From assembly GCA_000696115.1 (NCBI GenBank), contig JJOH01000108.1:65661-129660 (forward strand): a stretch of DNA of 64,000 nucleotides. The letters are read 5' to 3'. Numbering within the stretch: position 1 is the first letter of the stretch; each line of letters opens with the position of its first letter. Positions 56,598-64,000 of the stretch are shown here, in pieces. Position numbers and translations under genes: made by a program. The notes below the pieces were generated by a model. That model saw only the letters and a program-made list of their open reading frames with translations, was not told the DNA's origin and searched no databases. This DNA comes from Streptomyces olindensis. GTDB taxonomy: Bacteria; Actinomycetota; Actinomycetes; Streptomycetales; Streptomycetaceae.

Positions 56598-58013
56598 TCA
56601 GCGGTTCGCCACCGCCTGCTTGACCAGGGTCTTCCCGAAGTCCCACACCAGGCCGCCGTCGTGCGCGTCGTCCATCACGGCCGTGAAGGCCTCGACGAAC
56701 CGGTCCACCTCCCGCTCGCCGATGACCAGCGGCGGGATGAGCTTGATCACCTCCATGTGGTCGCCGGAGACCTGGGTGAGGATCCGGTGTTTCTGCAGCA
56801 GCGGTACCACGACCATCTGCGCGAACAGTCCCTTGCGCGCGGCCTGGAGCATGGTCCAGCGGCTGCGCAGTTTCAGCGACCTGGGCCGGCCGAACTCGAT
56901 GCCGATCATCAGGCCCCGGCCGCGCACCTCGGCGAGCATCTCGTACCGGTCCGTCAACGCCGCGAGCCGGGACCTGAGCCGCTCGCCGGTGGCCCGGACG
57001 TTCGCGACGATCTGCTCGTTCTCCATCACCGACAGCACCGCCAGGCCCGCCGCCATGGCCTGCGCGTTCGATCCGAAGCTCGCCGAGTGGACGAGCACCC
57101 GGTCCATGGACGAGTAGACCTTCTTGAAGATCCAGTCCTTGCCGAGTGTGGCGCCCACCGGCACATAGCCGCCGGAGAGCGCCTTGGCCACGCACACCAG
57201 GTCGGGCTCCACCCCGTCCTCGTGCTGGTAGCCGTAGAAGTCGCCGGTGCGGCCGAGGCCCGTCTGCACCTCGTCGGCGATGAGCAGCGCCTTGTGCCGG
57301 TGCAGCAGTTCCTGGGCGGCGAGCAGGTAGCCGGGCGGGGACTCCAGCACGCCCTTGCCCTGGATGGGCTCGACGATCAGGGCGGCGACGTCACCCTTCC
57401 TCAGCTCCCGCTCCAGCGCGTCGAGATCGCCCAGCGGCACGGCCGTGTCGGGCAGCAGCGGGGCGAAGCCGTCGCGGAAACCGGACTCGCCGTTGACGGA
57501 GAGGGAGCCGGTGGTCAGGCCGTGGAAGGCGTGCGCGCAGTACAGCACCCGGGGCCGTCCGGTCACGAACCGGGCGAACTTCAGGGCGCCCTCGACGGCC
57601 TCGGTGCCGCTGTTGCCGAAGAACACCCGGTCCAGGTGCGGGCTGTGCGCGAGCAGTTTCTCGGCCAGCAGGCCGGGCAGCGGCTGGCAGTCGAACCGGG
57701 TGAGGTCGGCGAGACCGGCGTCCAGCACGTCGTGCAGCGCCTTGCGGATCACGGGGTGGTGGCGGCCGAGCCCCATCACCCCGAACCCGGCGAGCATGTC
57801 CAGGTAGTCGTTGCCGTCCGCGTCGTAGAAGTAGGCGCCCTCGGCGCGCTCGTAGACCTTGTCGAAGCCGATGGTGTGCAGCATGCGCGGGAGCTGGTGG
57901 TTGAGGTACCGGGTGTGCAGCTCGTAGCGCTCGGCTCCGCGCTCGGCCAGCAATGTGCCGAGGTCGAACTCCCCGGCCTGCGACGACTCCGACGCGGACT
58001 CGGCGGTTGTCAT
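56598..58013 (-). CDS. Class III aminotransferase of the hopanoid cluster, 471 aa
   Basis: A PLP-dependent aminotransferase. It has DADGNDYLDMLAGFGVMGLGRHHPVI, VFFGNSGTEAVEGALKFARFVTGR, YCAHAFHGLTTGSLSV, AALIVEPIQGKGV, LIADEVQTGLGRTGDFYGYQHE, and the Schiff-base Lys in LVCVAKALSGGYVPVGATLG. In hopanoid clusters this protein corresponds to HpnO, which aminates an intermediate to give aminobacteriohopanetriol. ATG 58013 overlaps the dxs stop (ATGA), so it is coupled to the isoprenoid-precursor gene. The 471-aa length includes a short acidic N-terminal tail. Confidence 0.9.
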   Translation of the reverse strand: MTTAESASESSQAGEFDLGTLLAERGAERYELHTRYLNHQLPRMLHTIGFDKVYERAEGAYFYDADGNDYLDMLAGFGVMGLGRHHPVIRKALHDVLDAGLADLTRFDCQPLPGLLAEKLLAHSPHLDRVFFGNSGTEAVEGALKFARFVTGRPRVLYCAHAFHGLTTGSLSVNGESGFRDGFAPLLPDTAVPLGDLDALERELRKGDVAALIVEPIQGKGVLESPPGYLLAAQELLHRHKALLIADEVQTGLGRTGDFYGYQHEDGVEPDLVCVAKALSGGYVPVGATLGKDWIFKKVYSSMDRVLVHSASFGSNAQAMAAGLAVLSVMENEQIVANVRATGERLRSRLAALTDRYEMLAEVRGRGLMIGIEFGRPRSLKLRSRWTMLQAARKGLFAQMVVVPLLQKHRILTQVSGDHMEVIKLIPPLVIGEREVDRFVEAFTAVMDDAHDGGLVWDFGKTLVKQAVANR

Positions 58014-59905
58014 TCCTGTGGCTCCTTGGACAGCTCTTCCTTGACGGTCAGGCTCGCGCTGATCCGTCCCGCGATCTCGACGGGTGTCAGGCCGATGTCG
58101 GCGAGCACCTCGCCGCGCTTGGCGTGCGCGAGGAACTGCTCCGGGATGCCGAACCGCCGTACGGGCACGTCGACTTCGGCATCCCCGAGCGCCAGCGCCA
58201 CGGCCGAGCCGACCCCGGCGGCCCGGCTGTTGTCCTCGACGACGGCGACCAGGCGGTGTTCCGCGGCAAGTCTCGGGAGCGCCGGGTCGACGGGCTTGAC
58301 CCAGCGCGGGTCGACGACGGTGCAGCCGATGCCGCGGGCTTCGAGCAGCTCGGCGGCCTGGAGGCAGACGGGCGCCATGACCCCGACGGCGACGAGCAGT
58401 ACCTCGGGGTCGTCGGCGCGGTGCAGCACGTCCAGCCCGCCCACCCGGTCCACCGCCGGGATCGCCGGGCCGACCGACTCCTTCGGGAAGCGCACCAGGG
58501 TCGGCGCGTCGTCGACGGCGACGGCCTCGCGCAGCTGGGCCCGCAGCTGGTCGGCGTCGCGCGGCGCGGCGATCCTGAGGCCCGGCACGACCTGGAGGAC
58601 GGACAGGTCCCACATGCCGTTGTGGGAGGCCCCGTCGGTACCGGTGATGCCGGCCCGGTCGAGCACGAAGGTCGCTCCGCAGCGGTGCAGGGCCACGTCC
58701 ATGAGCAGCTGGTCGAAGGCACGGTTGAGGAAGGTGGCGTAGACGGCGACGACCGGGTGCAGGCCGCCGGTCGCCAGGCCGGCCGCGGAGACGGCCGCGT
58801 GCTGCTCGGCGATCCCGACGTCCCACACCCGGTCCGGGAACCGCTCGGCGAAGGCGCCGAGACCCACCGGGTGCAGCATGGCGGCGGTTATCGCCACCAC
58901 GTCCTCGCGCTCCTCGCCGATCTTCACGATCTCGTCGCCGAACACGGACGTCCAGGACGGGGCGCCCGCCGGCGAGAGCGGCGCGCAGGTCAGCGGGTCC
59001 ATCACGCCGACGGTGTGGAAGTGGTCCTCCTCGTGGGCGAGGGCCGGTTCGTAGCCGCGGCCCTTCTCCGTGAGGCAGTGCACGAGCACCGGCCCGTGGA
59101 AGCGTTTCGCGCGCCGCAGCGCGGACTCCACGGCCCCGATGTCGTGCCCGTCGATCGGACCCACGTACTTCAGGCCCAGGTCCTCGAACAGGCCCTGCGG
59201 GGCGAACGCGTCCTTGAAGCCCTTCTTCGCGCCGTGCAGGGCCTCGTAGAGGGTGGTGCCGATCAGGGGCGTGCCCTGGAGCACGTCCTTGCCCCAGGCC
59301 AGCACCCGCTCGTAGCCGTCGGTGGTGCGCAGGGTCGCGAGGTGGTTGGCGAGGCCGCCGATGGTCGGGGCGTAGGAGCGTTCGTTGTCGTTGACGACGA
59401 TGATCAGCGGGCGGTTCTTGGCGGCCGCGATGTTGTTCAGGGCCTCCCAGGCCATGCCGCCGGTCAGGGCCCCGTCGCCGATGACCGCGACGACGTGCCC
59501 CTTCTCTCCCTGCACCTGGCGGGCCTTGGCGAGCCCGTCGGCCCAGCCGAGCGCCGTGGAGGCGTGGCTGTTCTCGATGACGTCATGCTCGGACTCCTCG
59601 CGCGAGGGGTAGCCGGACAGGCCGCCCTTGCCGCGCAGCTTGGAGAAGTCCTGGCGTCCGGTCAGCAGTTTGTGGACGTAGCTCTGGTGGCCGGTGTCCC
59701 ACAGGATGCGGTCGACCGGTGACTCGAAGACCCGGTGCAGGGCGACGGTCAGCTCCACCACCCCCAGGTTGGGCCCCAGATGGCCGCCTGTCCTGGCGAC
59801 CGCGTGTACCAGGAAGTCCCTGATCTCGTCGGACAGTTCACCGAGTTCCGCCTCGGACAGCGCCTTCAGGTCGCGTGGTCCCCGGATGGTCTCCAGAATC
59901 GTCAC
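58010..59905 (-). CDS. dxs: 1-Deoxy-D-xylulose-5-phosphate synthase, 631 aa
   Basis: First enzyme of the MEP pathway: condenses pyruvate and glyceraldehyde 3-phosphate with TPP. TPP/Mg site VIGDGALTGGMAWEALNN, N-terminal HLGPNLGVVELTVALHRVFESPVDRILWDTGHQ, activation Glu in RVWDVGIAEQHAAVSAAGLA, and LDRAGITGTDGASHNGMWD. The length is that of normal Dxs. A separate primary dxs copy is likely elsewhere; this one serves hopanoid precursor supply by its position. ATG 59905; 28 bases separate it from the ispG stop. Confidence 0.96.
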   Translation of the reverse strand: MTILETIRGPRDLKALSEAELGELSDEIRDFLVHAVARTGGHLGPNLGVVELTVALHRVFESPVDRILWDTGHQSYVHKLLTGRQDFSKLRGKGGLSGYPSREESEHDVIENSHASTALGWADGLAKARQVQGEKGHVVAVIGDGALTGGMAWEALNNIAAAKNRPLIIVVNDNERSYAPTIGGLANHLATLRTTDGYERVLAWGKDVLQGTPLIGTTLYEALHGAKKGFKDAFAPQGLFEDLGLKYVGPIDGHDIGAVESALRRAKRFHGPVLVHCLTEKGRGYEPALAHEEDHFHTVGVMDPLTCAPLSPAGAPSWTSVFGDEIVKIGEEREDVVAITAAMLHPVGLGAFAERFPDRVWDVGIAEQHAAVSAAGLATGGLHPVVAVYATFLNRAFDQLLMDVALHRCGATFVLDRAGITGTDGASHNGMWDLSVLQVVPGLRIAAPRDADQLRAQLREAVAVDDAPTLVRFPKESVGPAIPAVDRVGGLDVLHRADDPEVLLVAVGVMAPVCLQAAELLEARGIGCTVVDPRWVKPVDPALPRLAAEHRLVAVVEDNSRAAGVGSAVALALGDAEVDVPVRRFGIPEQFLAHAKRGEVLADIGLTPVEIAGRISASLTVKEELSKEPQE

Positions 59906-59933
59906 GCTCGGGCCCCCTTCGGTTCCGTGCTGC

Positions 59934-61091
59934 TCAGCTCACGGTGACGGCCGGCTCCCCCGACCCCACGCCGTCCTGCTCCATCTGCGCGGCGAGTTTC
60001 ATCGCCTCGTCGATCAGCGTCTCGACGATCTTCGACTCGGGGACGGTCTTGACGACCTCGCCCTTCACGAAGATCTGCCCCTTTCCGTTGCCGGAGGCCA
60101 CCCCCAGATCGGCCTCCCGGGCCTCGCCGGGACCGTTGACCACGCACCCCATGACGGCGACGCGCAACGGCACTTCCATGCCCTCCAGTCCGGCCGTGAC
60201 CTCCTCGGCCAGCTTGTAGACGTCGACCTGGGCGCGTCCGCAGGAGGGGCAGGAGACGATCTCCAGGCCGCGCTGCCGCAGCCCCAGGGACTCCAGGATC
60301 TGGATGCCGACCTTGACCTCCTCGACCGGCGGCGCCGACAGCGACACCCGGATCGTGTCGCCGATGCCCCGGGACAGCAGCGCGCCGAAGGCCACCGCCG
60401 ACTTGATCGTGCCCTGGAAGGCGGGACCGGCCTCCGTGACTCCCAGGTGCAGCGGGTAGTCGCACTGCTCCGCGAGCTGCCGGTAGGCCTCGATCATCAC
60501 GACCGGGTCGTTGTGCTTGACGGAGATCTTGATGTCGCGGAAGTCGTGCTCCTCGAACAGGGACGCCTCCCACAGCGCGCTCTCCACGAGCGCCTCCGGG
60601 GTGGCCTTGCCGTACTTCTGCAGCAGCCGCCGGTCCAGCGACCCCGCGTTGACGCCGATCCGGATCGGCGTGCCGTGGTCGCGGGCCGCCCGGGCGATCT
60701 CCTTGACCCGGTCGTCGAACTGCTTGATGTTGCCGGGATTGACGCGGACCGCGGCGCAGCCCGCCTCGATGGCCGCGAACACGTACTTGGGCTGGAAGTG
60801 GATGTCGGCGATGACCGGGATCTGCGACTTGCGGGCGATGGTCGCGAGCGCGTCCGCGTCGTCCTGCGTGGGGCAGGCGACGCGCACGATCTGGCAGCCG
60901 GACGCCGTGAGTTCGGCGATCTGCTGGAGGGTGGCGCCGACGTCCGAGGTGCGGGTCGTCGTCATCGACTGCACCGACACCGGGGCCCCGCCCCCGACCG
61001 CCACCGGACCGACCTGGATCCGCCGCGACACACGCCGCTCGGCGATCGGCCGGACCGGCACCTCGGGAACGCCCAAGGGGATGGCGGTCAT
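59934..61091 (-). CDS. ispG: 4-Hydroxy-3-methylbut-2-en-1-yl diphosphate synthase, 385 aa
   Basis: An iron-sulfur enzyme of the MEP pathway (GcpE) that converts MEcPP to HMBPP. It has SVQSMTTTRTSDVGATLQQI at the N-terminus, VIADIHFQPKYVFAAIEAG and VRVNPGNI in the TIM barrel, and the cluster residues in VSCPSCGRAQ and MGCVVNGPGEAREADLG (three Cys plus the Glu). ATG 61091 lies 4 bases after the hpnH stop. It is placed between hpnH and dxs. Confidence 0.97.
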   Translation of the reverse strand: MTAIPLGVPEVPVRPIAERRVSRRIQVGPVAVGGGAPVSVQSMTTTRTSDVGATLQQIAELTASGCQIVRVACPTQDDADALATIARKSQIPVIADIHFQPKYVFAAIEAGCAAVRVNPGNIKQFDDRVKEIARAARDHGTPIRIGVNAGSLDRRLLQKYGKATPEALVESALWEASLFEEHDFRDIKISVKHNDPVVMIEAYRQLAEQCDYPLHLGVTEAGPAFQGTIKSAVAFGALLSRGIGDTIRVSLSAPPVEEVKVGIQILESLGLRQRGLEIVSCPSCGRAQVDVYKLAEEVTAGLEGMEVPLRVAVMGCVVNGPGEAREADLGVASGNGKGQIFVKGEVVKTVPESKIVETLIDEAMKLAAQMEQDGVGSGEPAVTVS

Positions 61092-61095
61092 GGCG

Positions 61096-62118
61096 TCACT
61101 CCCGGTTCCCGGAGACCGTCTCGCGCAGGGCGCGCAGGGACTCCGTCAGCGATCCCATGGTGGCGAGGACGGCGGTGGGCTCGTAGCCGCAGTGCGCCAT
61201 GCAGTTGGCGCAGCGCGGGTCCTTGCCGCGGCCGTACTTGTCCCAGTCGGTCTCCTCGACCAGCTCCCGGTACGTCGGCACGTACCCGTCGCTCATCAGG
61301 TAGCAGGGGCGCTGCCAGCCGAAGAGCGAGTAGTTCGGGATCGCCCACGCCGTGCACGGGAAGTCGACCTTGCCCTCCAGGAAGTCCAGGAAGAGCGGGG
61401 AGTGGTTGAGCCGCCAGCGCCGCCGGTTGCCGCCCGCGAAGGCCTTCTTGAACAGCTCGCGGGTCTGCTCCACGCCGAGGAAGTGCTCCTGGTCGGGGGC
61501 CTTCTCGTAGGCATAGGCGGGCGAGATCATCATCTCGTCGACCTGGAGGTCGTCGTTGAGGTAGTTGAGCACCTCGATGATGGTCTGCGGGGTGTCGGTG
61601 TTGAAGAACGTCGAGTTGGTGGTGACCCGGAAGCCGCGCCGCTTGGCCTCCTTGATCGCCTCCACGGCCTCGTCGAAGACGCCCTCCTTGGCCACCGACT
61701 CGTCGTGCCGCTCGCGCAGCCCGTCGATGTGCACCGCGAAGGCGAAGTAGGGGGAGGGCTGGAACTTGTCCATCTTCTTGCGCAACAGCATGGCGTTGGT
61801 GCACAGGAAAACGTACTTCCGCTTGGCCACCAGCTGACGCACGATCTCGTCGATCTGCGGGTGCATCAGCGGCTCGCCACCGGCGATGGACACCATCGGG
61901 GCACCGGACTCCATGACCGCCCCCACGGCCTGGGCGACCGGCATACGCTGTTTGAGCACCCCGGCCGGATGCTGGATCTTGCCACACCCCTCGCACTTGA
62001 GGTTGCAGGCGAACAACGGCTCCAACTCGACGATCAGGGGGAACTTGTCCCGCCGCCGGAGCTTCTGTTCAGCCAAGTACGTAGCGACCTTGATGGACTG
62101 TCGGAGCGGCATGGCCAT
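61096..62118 (-). CDS. hpnH: Adenosyl-hopene transferase, radical SAM, 340 aa
   Basis: A radical SAM enzyme that adds a 5'-deoxyadenosyl group to diploptene, the first step of hopanoid side-chain formation. The cluster cysteines are C38, C42 and C45 (FACNLKCEGCGK), and the GGEP motif is VSIAGGEPLMHPQI. The C-terminal part carries SPLFLDFLEGKVDFPCTAW and CANCMAHCGYEPTAV, a Cys-rich SPASM-like end. ATG 62118 is set by AGGAGGTGAG; the upstream extension to 62157 is not supported. Only 5 bases separate it from the upstream nucleosidase stop. Confidence 0.96.
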   Translation of the reverse strand: MAMPLRQSIKVATYLAEQKLRRRDKFPLIVELEPLFACNLKCEGCGKIQHPAGVLKQRMPVAQAVGAVMESGAPMVSIAGGEPLMHPQIDEIVRQLVAKRKYVFLCTNAMLLRKKMDKFQPSPYFAFAVHIDGLRERHDESVAKEGVFDEAVEAIKEAKRRGFRVTTNSTFFNTDTPQTIIEVLNYLNDDLQVDEMMISPAYAYEKAPDQEHFLGVEQTRELFKKAFAGGNRRRWRLNHSPLFLDFLEGKVDFPCTAWAIPNYSLFGWQRPCYLMSDGYVPTYRELVEETDWDKYGRGKDPRCANCMAHCGYEPTAVLATMGSLTESLRALRETVSGNRE

Positions 62119-62123
62119 CTGGC

Positions 62124-62765
62124 TCACCTCCTGGGGAGCAGCAAGGAACGGTGCCATTCGAAGAAAGCGGGAAGAACGGAACGAAGAACACGGAAAGCTG
62201 ATATTCCACCGCGCACCGTGCCGATCCGGACGAGTTCATGTTCAGGAGCGTCCACGACCACCCGGACGGCCGCAACCGGGCGCTCGCCCGCGCGCACGGC
62301 GCTCAGGAGCGTGGCCGCCGACTCCATGTCGACCGCGATCGCGCCGGTCGCGAGCAGTTCGGACCGTTCGTGACCGCGCACGACGTGGTCGGAACCGGTG
62401 AGGGGCCCGGTGTGCACGGTCCGCCCGGGCACCACCCGGCCCAGCTCCTTGACCAGCAGCTCCGTCCCCACGCAGGGGGTCGTGGAGCGCGGGTCGCGGG
62501 TCTCCTCGGCGACGACCAGGTCCCCGGGGTGCATGCCCGGCGCGAGCCCCGCGCAGAAGCCGGTGGCCAGCACGGCGGCGTCGCGCAGGGCCGGGTCGGC
62601 GAGCACGCGCGTGACGGACCGCTCGGCCGCCACTGGTCCCATGCCCGTGCGCAGCACGGTGACCGGCCCGCCGGCGCCGCCCCGGCCGCCCGCGCGCAGG
62701 GCGAACTGCTCGATGCCGAGCGCACAGGCGACCAGCAGCGGGGACGGGACGGGCTGTGGGCTCAT
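62124..62765 (-). CDS. HpnG-like adenosylhopane nucleosidase, 213 aa
   Basis: A nucleoside phosphorylase/hydrolase fold protein of the hopanoid route: it removes adenine from adenosylhopane. The motifs are LRTGMGPVAAERSVTRVLADPALRDAAVLATGFCAGLAPGMHPGDLVVAEE and GAIAVDMESAATLLSAVRAGERPVAAVRVVVDAPEHELV (Met-Glu-Ser of the active site and Asp near the end). ATG 62765 shares one base with the shc stop. The nucleotide substrate follows from the cluster, not from the sequence itself. Confidence 0.9.
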   Translation of the reverse strand: MSPQPVPSPLLVACALGIEQFALRAGGRGGAGGPVTVLRTGMGPVAAERSVTRVLADPALRDAAVLATGFCAGLAPGMHPGDLVVAEETRDPRSTTPCVGTELLVKELGRVVPGRTVHTGPLTGSDHVVRGHERSELLATGAIAVDMESAATLLSAVRAGERPVAAVRVVVDAPEHELVRIGTVRGGISAFRVLRSVLPAFFEWHRSLLLPRR

Positions 62766-64000
62766 CAGCTCCCCTTGAGCCGGTCGGCGAAGGGCTCCCC
62801 ATGGACGTACCGGCCGAGCGCGGTGAGCGGGAACACCTGCCGGTAGAGGTGGTAGTTGATCGAGAAGTCCCACGGGAAGCCGGTCCCCGTGAAGTAGGGC
62901 TCGTCCCAGGAGCCGTCCTCCCGCTGGGTGGCGGCGAGCCACTCGACGCCCCGTTCGACGGCCTTGGAGTCCCGCTCGCCCGCCGCGAGCAGCGCCAGCA
63001 GCGCCCACGCCGTCTGGGAGGCGGTGGAGGCGCCCTTGCCGCTCCATTCCCGGACGTCGTGGTAGGAGCGCAGGTCCTCGCCCCAGCCGCCGTCGTCGTT
63101 CTGCACCGACTCCAGCCAGGCCACCGCCCGCCGGATCGCCGGGTGCGCGGCGGGGATGCCCGCGGCGACCAGGGCGGGGACGACGGACCCGGTGCCGTAG
63201 ACGTAGTTGACGCCCCAGCGCCCGAACCAGGAGCCGTCCGGCTCCTGCTCGGCGAGCAGCCACTCGATGCCGCGCCGGGTGCGCGGGTCGTGGGCGAGCC
63301 CTTCGACCGCGAGCATCTCGACGACGTGCGCGGTGACGTCGGCGGAGGGCGGGTCGATGACCTCGCCGAAGTCGCAGAACGGCAGCCGGTTCGGGAAGGG
63401 GCTGGTGTTGTCGGCGTCGAAGGCGGCCCAGGCGCCGTTCTTCGACTGCATGCCGAGGGTCCAGCGCAGGGCGCGCCCGATCGCCTTGTCGACCCGCTCC
63501 GGGTCGTGGTGGGTGATCCGGCGCAGCGCGAGGACGACCTCGGCGGTGTCGTCGATGTCGGGGTAGTTGTCGTTGTGGAACTCGAACGCCCAGCCGCCGG
63601 GCGGCAGTTCCGGCCGCCGTACGGCCCAGTCGCCGGGGCGGACGATCTCCTCGCCGAGCATCCAGTCCGCCGCCTTGACCAACTGCGGGTGGTCGGGGGG
63701 CAGTCCGGCGTCGACGAGGGCGATCGCGGCCAGGCAGGTGTCCCAGACCGGCGACTGGCAGGCCTCGATCATCCGGGCCCCGTCCTCGCGCCACACGGCG
63801 AACCGGTCCAGGGACGCCAGCCCCTCGCGCATCACGGGGTGCTGGAGGTCGTAGCCGAGCAGGTGGAGCGCGATGATCGAGTACACGGCCGGGGGCTGGA
63901 TGCCGCCCCAGCAGCCGTCGTTCTCCTGCCGCTCGATGATCCAGCGGGCGGCGCTGTCCATGGCGGCCTTGCGGAGTCGGCGTGGGGCGACCTTCCGCAG
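62765..64000 (-). CDS. shc: Squalene-hopene cyclase, C-terminal part, 5' end beyond the window
   Basis: The visible 411 residues are most of the two barrel domains of a triterpene cyclase, open at the right edge. QW repeats are present (for example QENDGCWGGIQP, QSKNGAWAAF, QNDDGGWGED). The catalytic DXDD motif appears as NYPDIDDTAEVV (bases 63542-63559 region), followed by DNTSPFPNRLPFCDFGEVIDPPSADVTAHVVEM. An apparent start at 63961 is internal: LRKVAPRRLRKAA precedes it in the same frame. The enzyme cyclises squalene to hopene and is the first committed step of the cluster. Confidence 0.97.
   Translation of the reverse strand: MRKVAPRRLRKAAMDSAARWIIERQENDGCWGGIQPPAVYSIIALHLLGYDLQHPVMREGLASLDRFAVWREDGARMIEACQSPVWDTCLAAIALVDAGLPPDHPQLVKAADWMLGEEIVRPGDWAVRRPELPPGGWAFEFHNDNYPDIDDTAEVVLALRRITHHDPERVDKAIGRALRWTLGMQSKNGAWAAFDADNTSPFPNRLPFCDFGEVIDPPSADVTAHVVEMLAVEGLAHDPRTRRGIEWLLAEQEPDGSWFGRWGVNYVYGTGSVVPALVAAGIPAAHPAIRRAVAWLESVQNDDGGWGEDLRSYHDVREWSGKGASTASQTAWALLALLAAGERDSKAVERGVEWLAATQREDGSWDEPYFTGTGFPWDFSINYHLYRQVFPLTALGRYVHGEPFADRLKGS

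Overview
The window is high-GC actinobacterial DNA and almost certainly comes from a Streptomyces chromosome. Supporting signs are a conservon (cvnA-D), a WhiB-like protein, a DUF6126 mini-protein, a squalene-hopene cyclase cluster in the order known from S. coelicolor, a ydaO-type c-di-AMP riboswitch ahead of a LysM/M23 hydrolase, many GTG starts, many 1-4 nt start/stop overlaps and several apparently leaderless genes. About 64 protein genes, one probable pseudogene and two identical tRNA-Pro(GGG) genes are supported. No insertion sequence, prophage, integrase or CRISPR array was seen.

Layout. 1-5.9 kb: a minus-strand envelope polysaccharide operon (DegT/DnrJ aminotransferase, LCP ligase, flippase, two glycosyltransferases; the last runs off the left edge), with a divergent TetR gene and a palindrome between them. 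6.8-12.4 kb: a less GC-rich secreted beta-helix protein, a double DUF427 protein, an aldo/keto reductase behind a MerR-type promoter, a NUDIX hydrolase and a flavin hydroxylase. 12.4-19.9 kb: tRNA-Pro, DUF309, cobF, an MFS exporter fused to a MarR-like domain, cobK, a HAD phosphatase, a TauE/SafE permease and a thiolase. 20.1-21.8 kb: a tight operon of WhiB-like protein, Dps, DUF3140 and an HhH-GPD protein.

21.9-28.9 kb: a seven-gene minus-strand operon (XRE-cupin regulator, creatinase/M24-fold hydrolase, E1 alpha, E1 beta, amidohydrolase, bicupin, SDR) with no E2 or E3. It looks like a dedicated catabolic route for an unknown nitrogen-containing substrate and is the best candidate here for an undescribed system. 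28.9-34.4 kb: a divergent two-component system, a lipoprotein, a DUF574-type methyltransferase, a DUF4916/NUDIX-like protein, a GH43 gene with an apparent internal deletion and the second tRNA-Pro. 34.5-41.0 kb: a split transketolase behind a SoxR/MerR-like promoter, small regulators and enzymes, and the threonine catabolic pair tdh-kbl. 41.2-45.5 kb: the conservon plus a GAF protein.

46.0-55.8 kb: a metallo-beta-lactamase-fold hydrolase, a Leu/Phe/Val-type dehydrogenase and TetR pair, an SGNH esterase, a secreted DUF6250-like protein with a LacI-type box in its leader, the riboswitch-controlled M23 peptidase, a GH36 alpha-galactosidase and a tyrosine phosphatase. 55.8-64.0 kb: the hopanoid cluster, transcribed leftwards (shc, hpnG-like, hpnH, ispG, dxs, class III aminotransferase), followed by an XRE-cupin regulator with twin operators and a 39-residue DUF6126 membrane peptide. 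Putting dxs and ispG in this operon couples isoprenoid precursor supply to hopanoid synthesis.

Recurring themes are three XRE-cupin regulators each with its own palindrome, two MerR-type 19-bp-spacer promoters in front of redox or sugar enzymes, and several short tandem repeats whose unit is mostly 15 bp. All functional calls rest on reading translated motifs and gene context; no database search was run.
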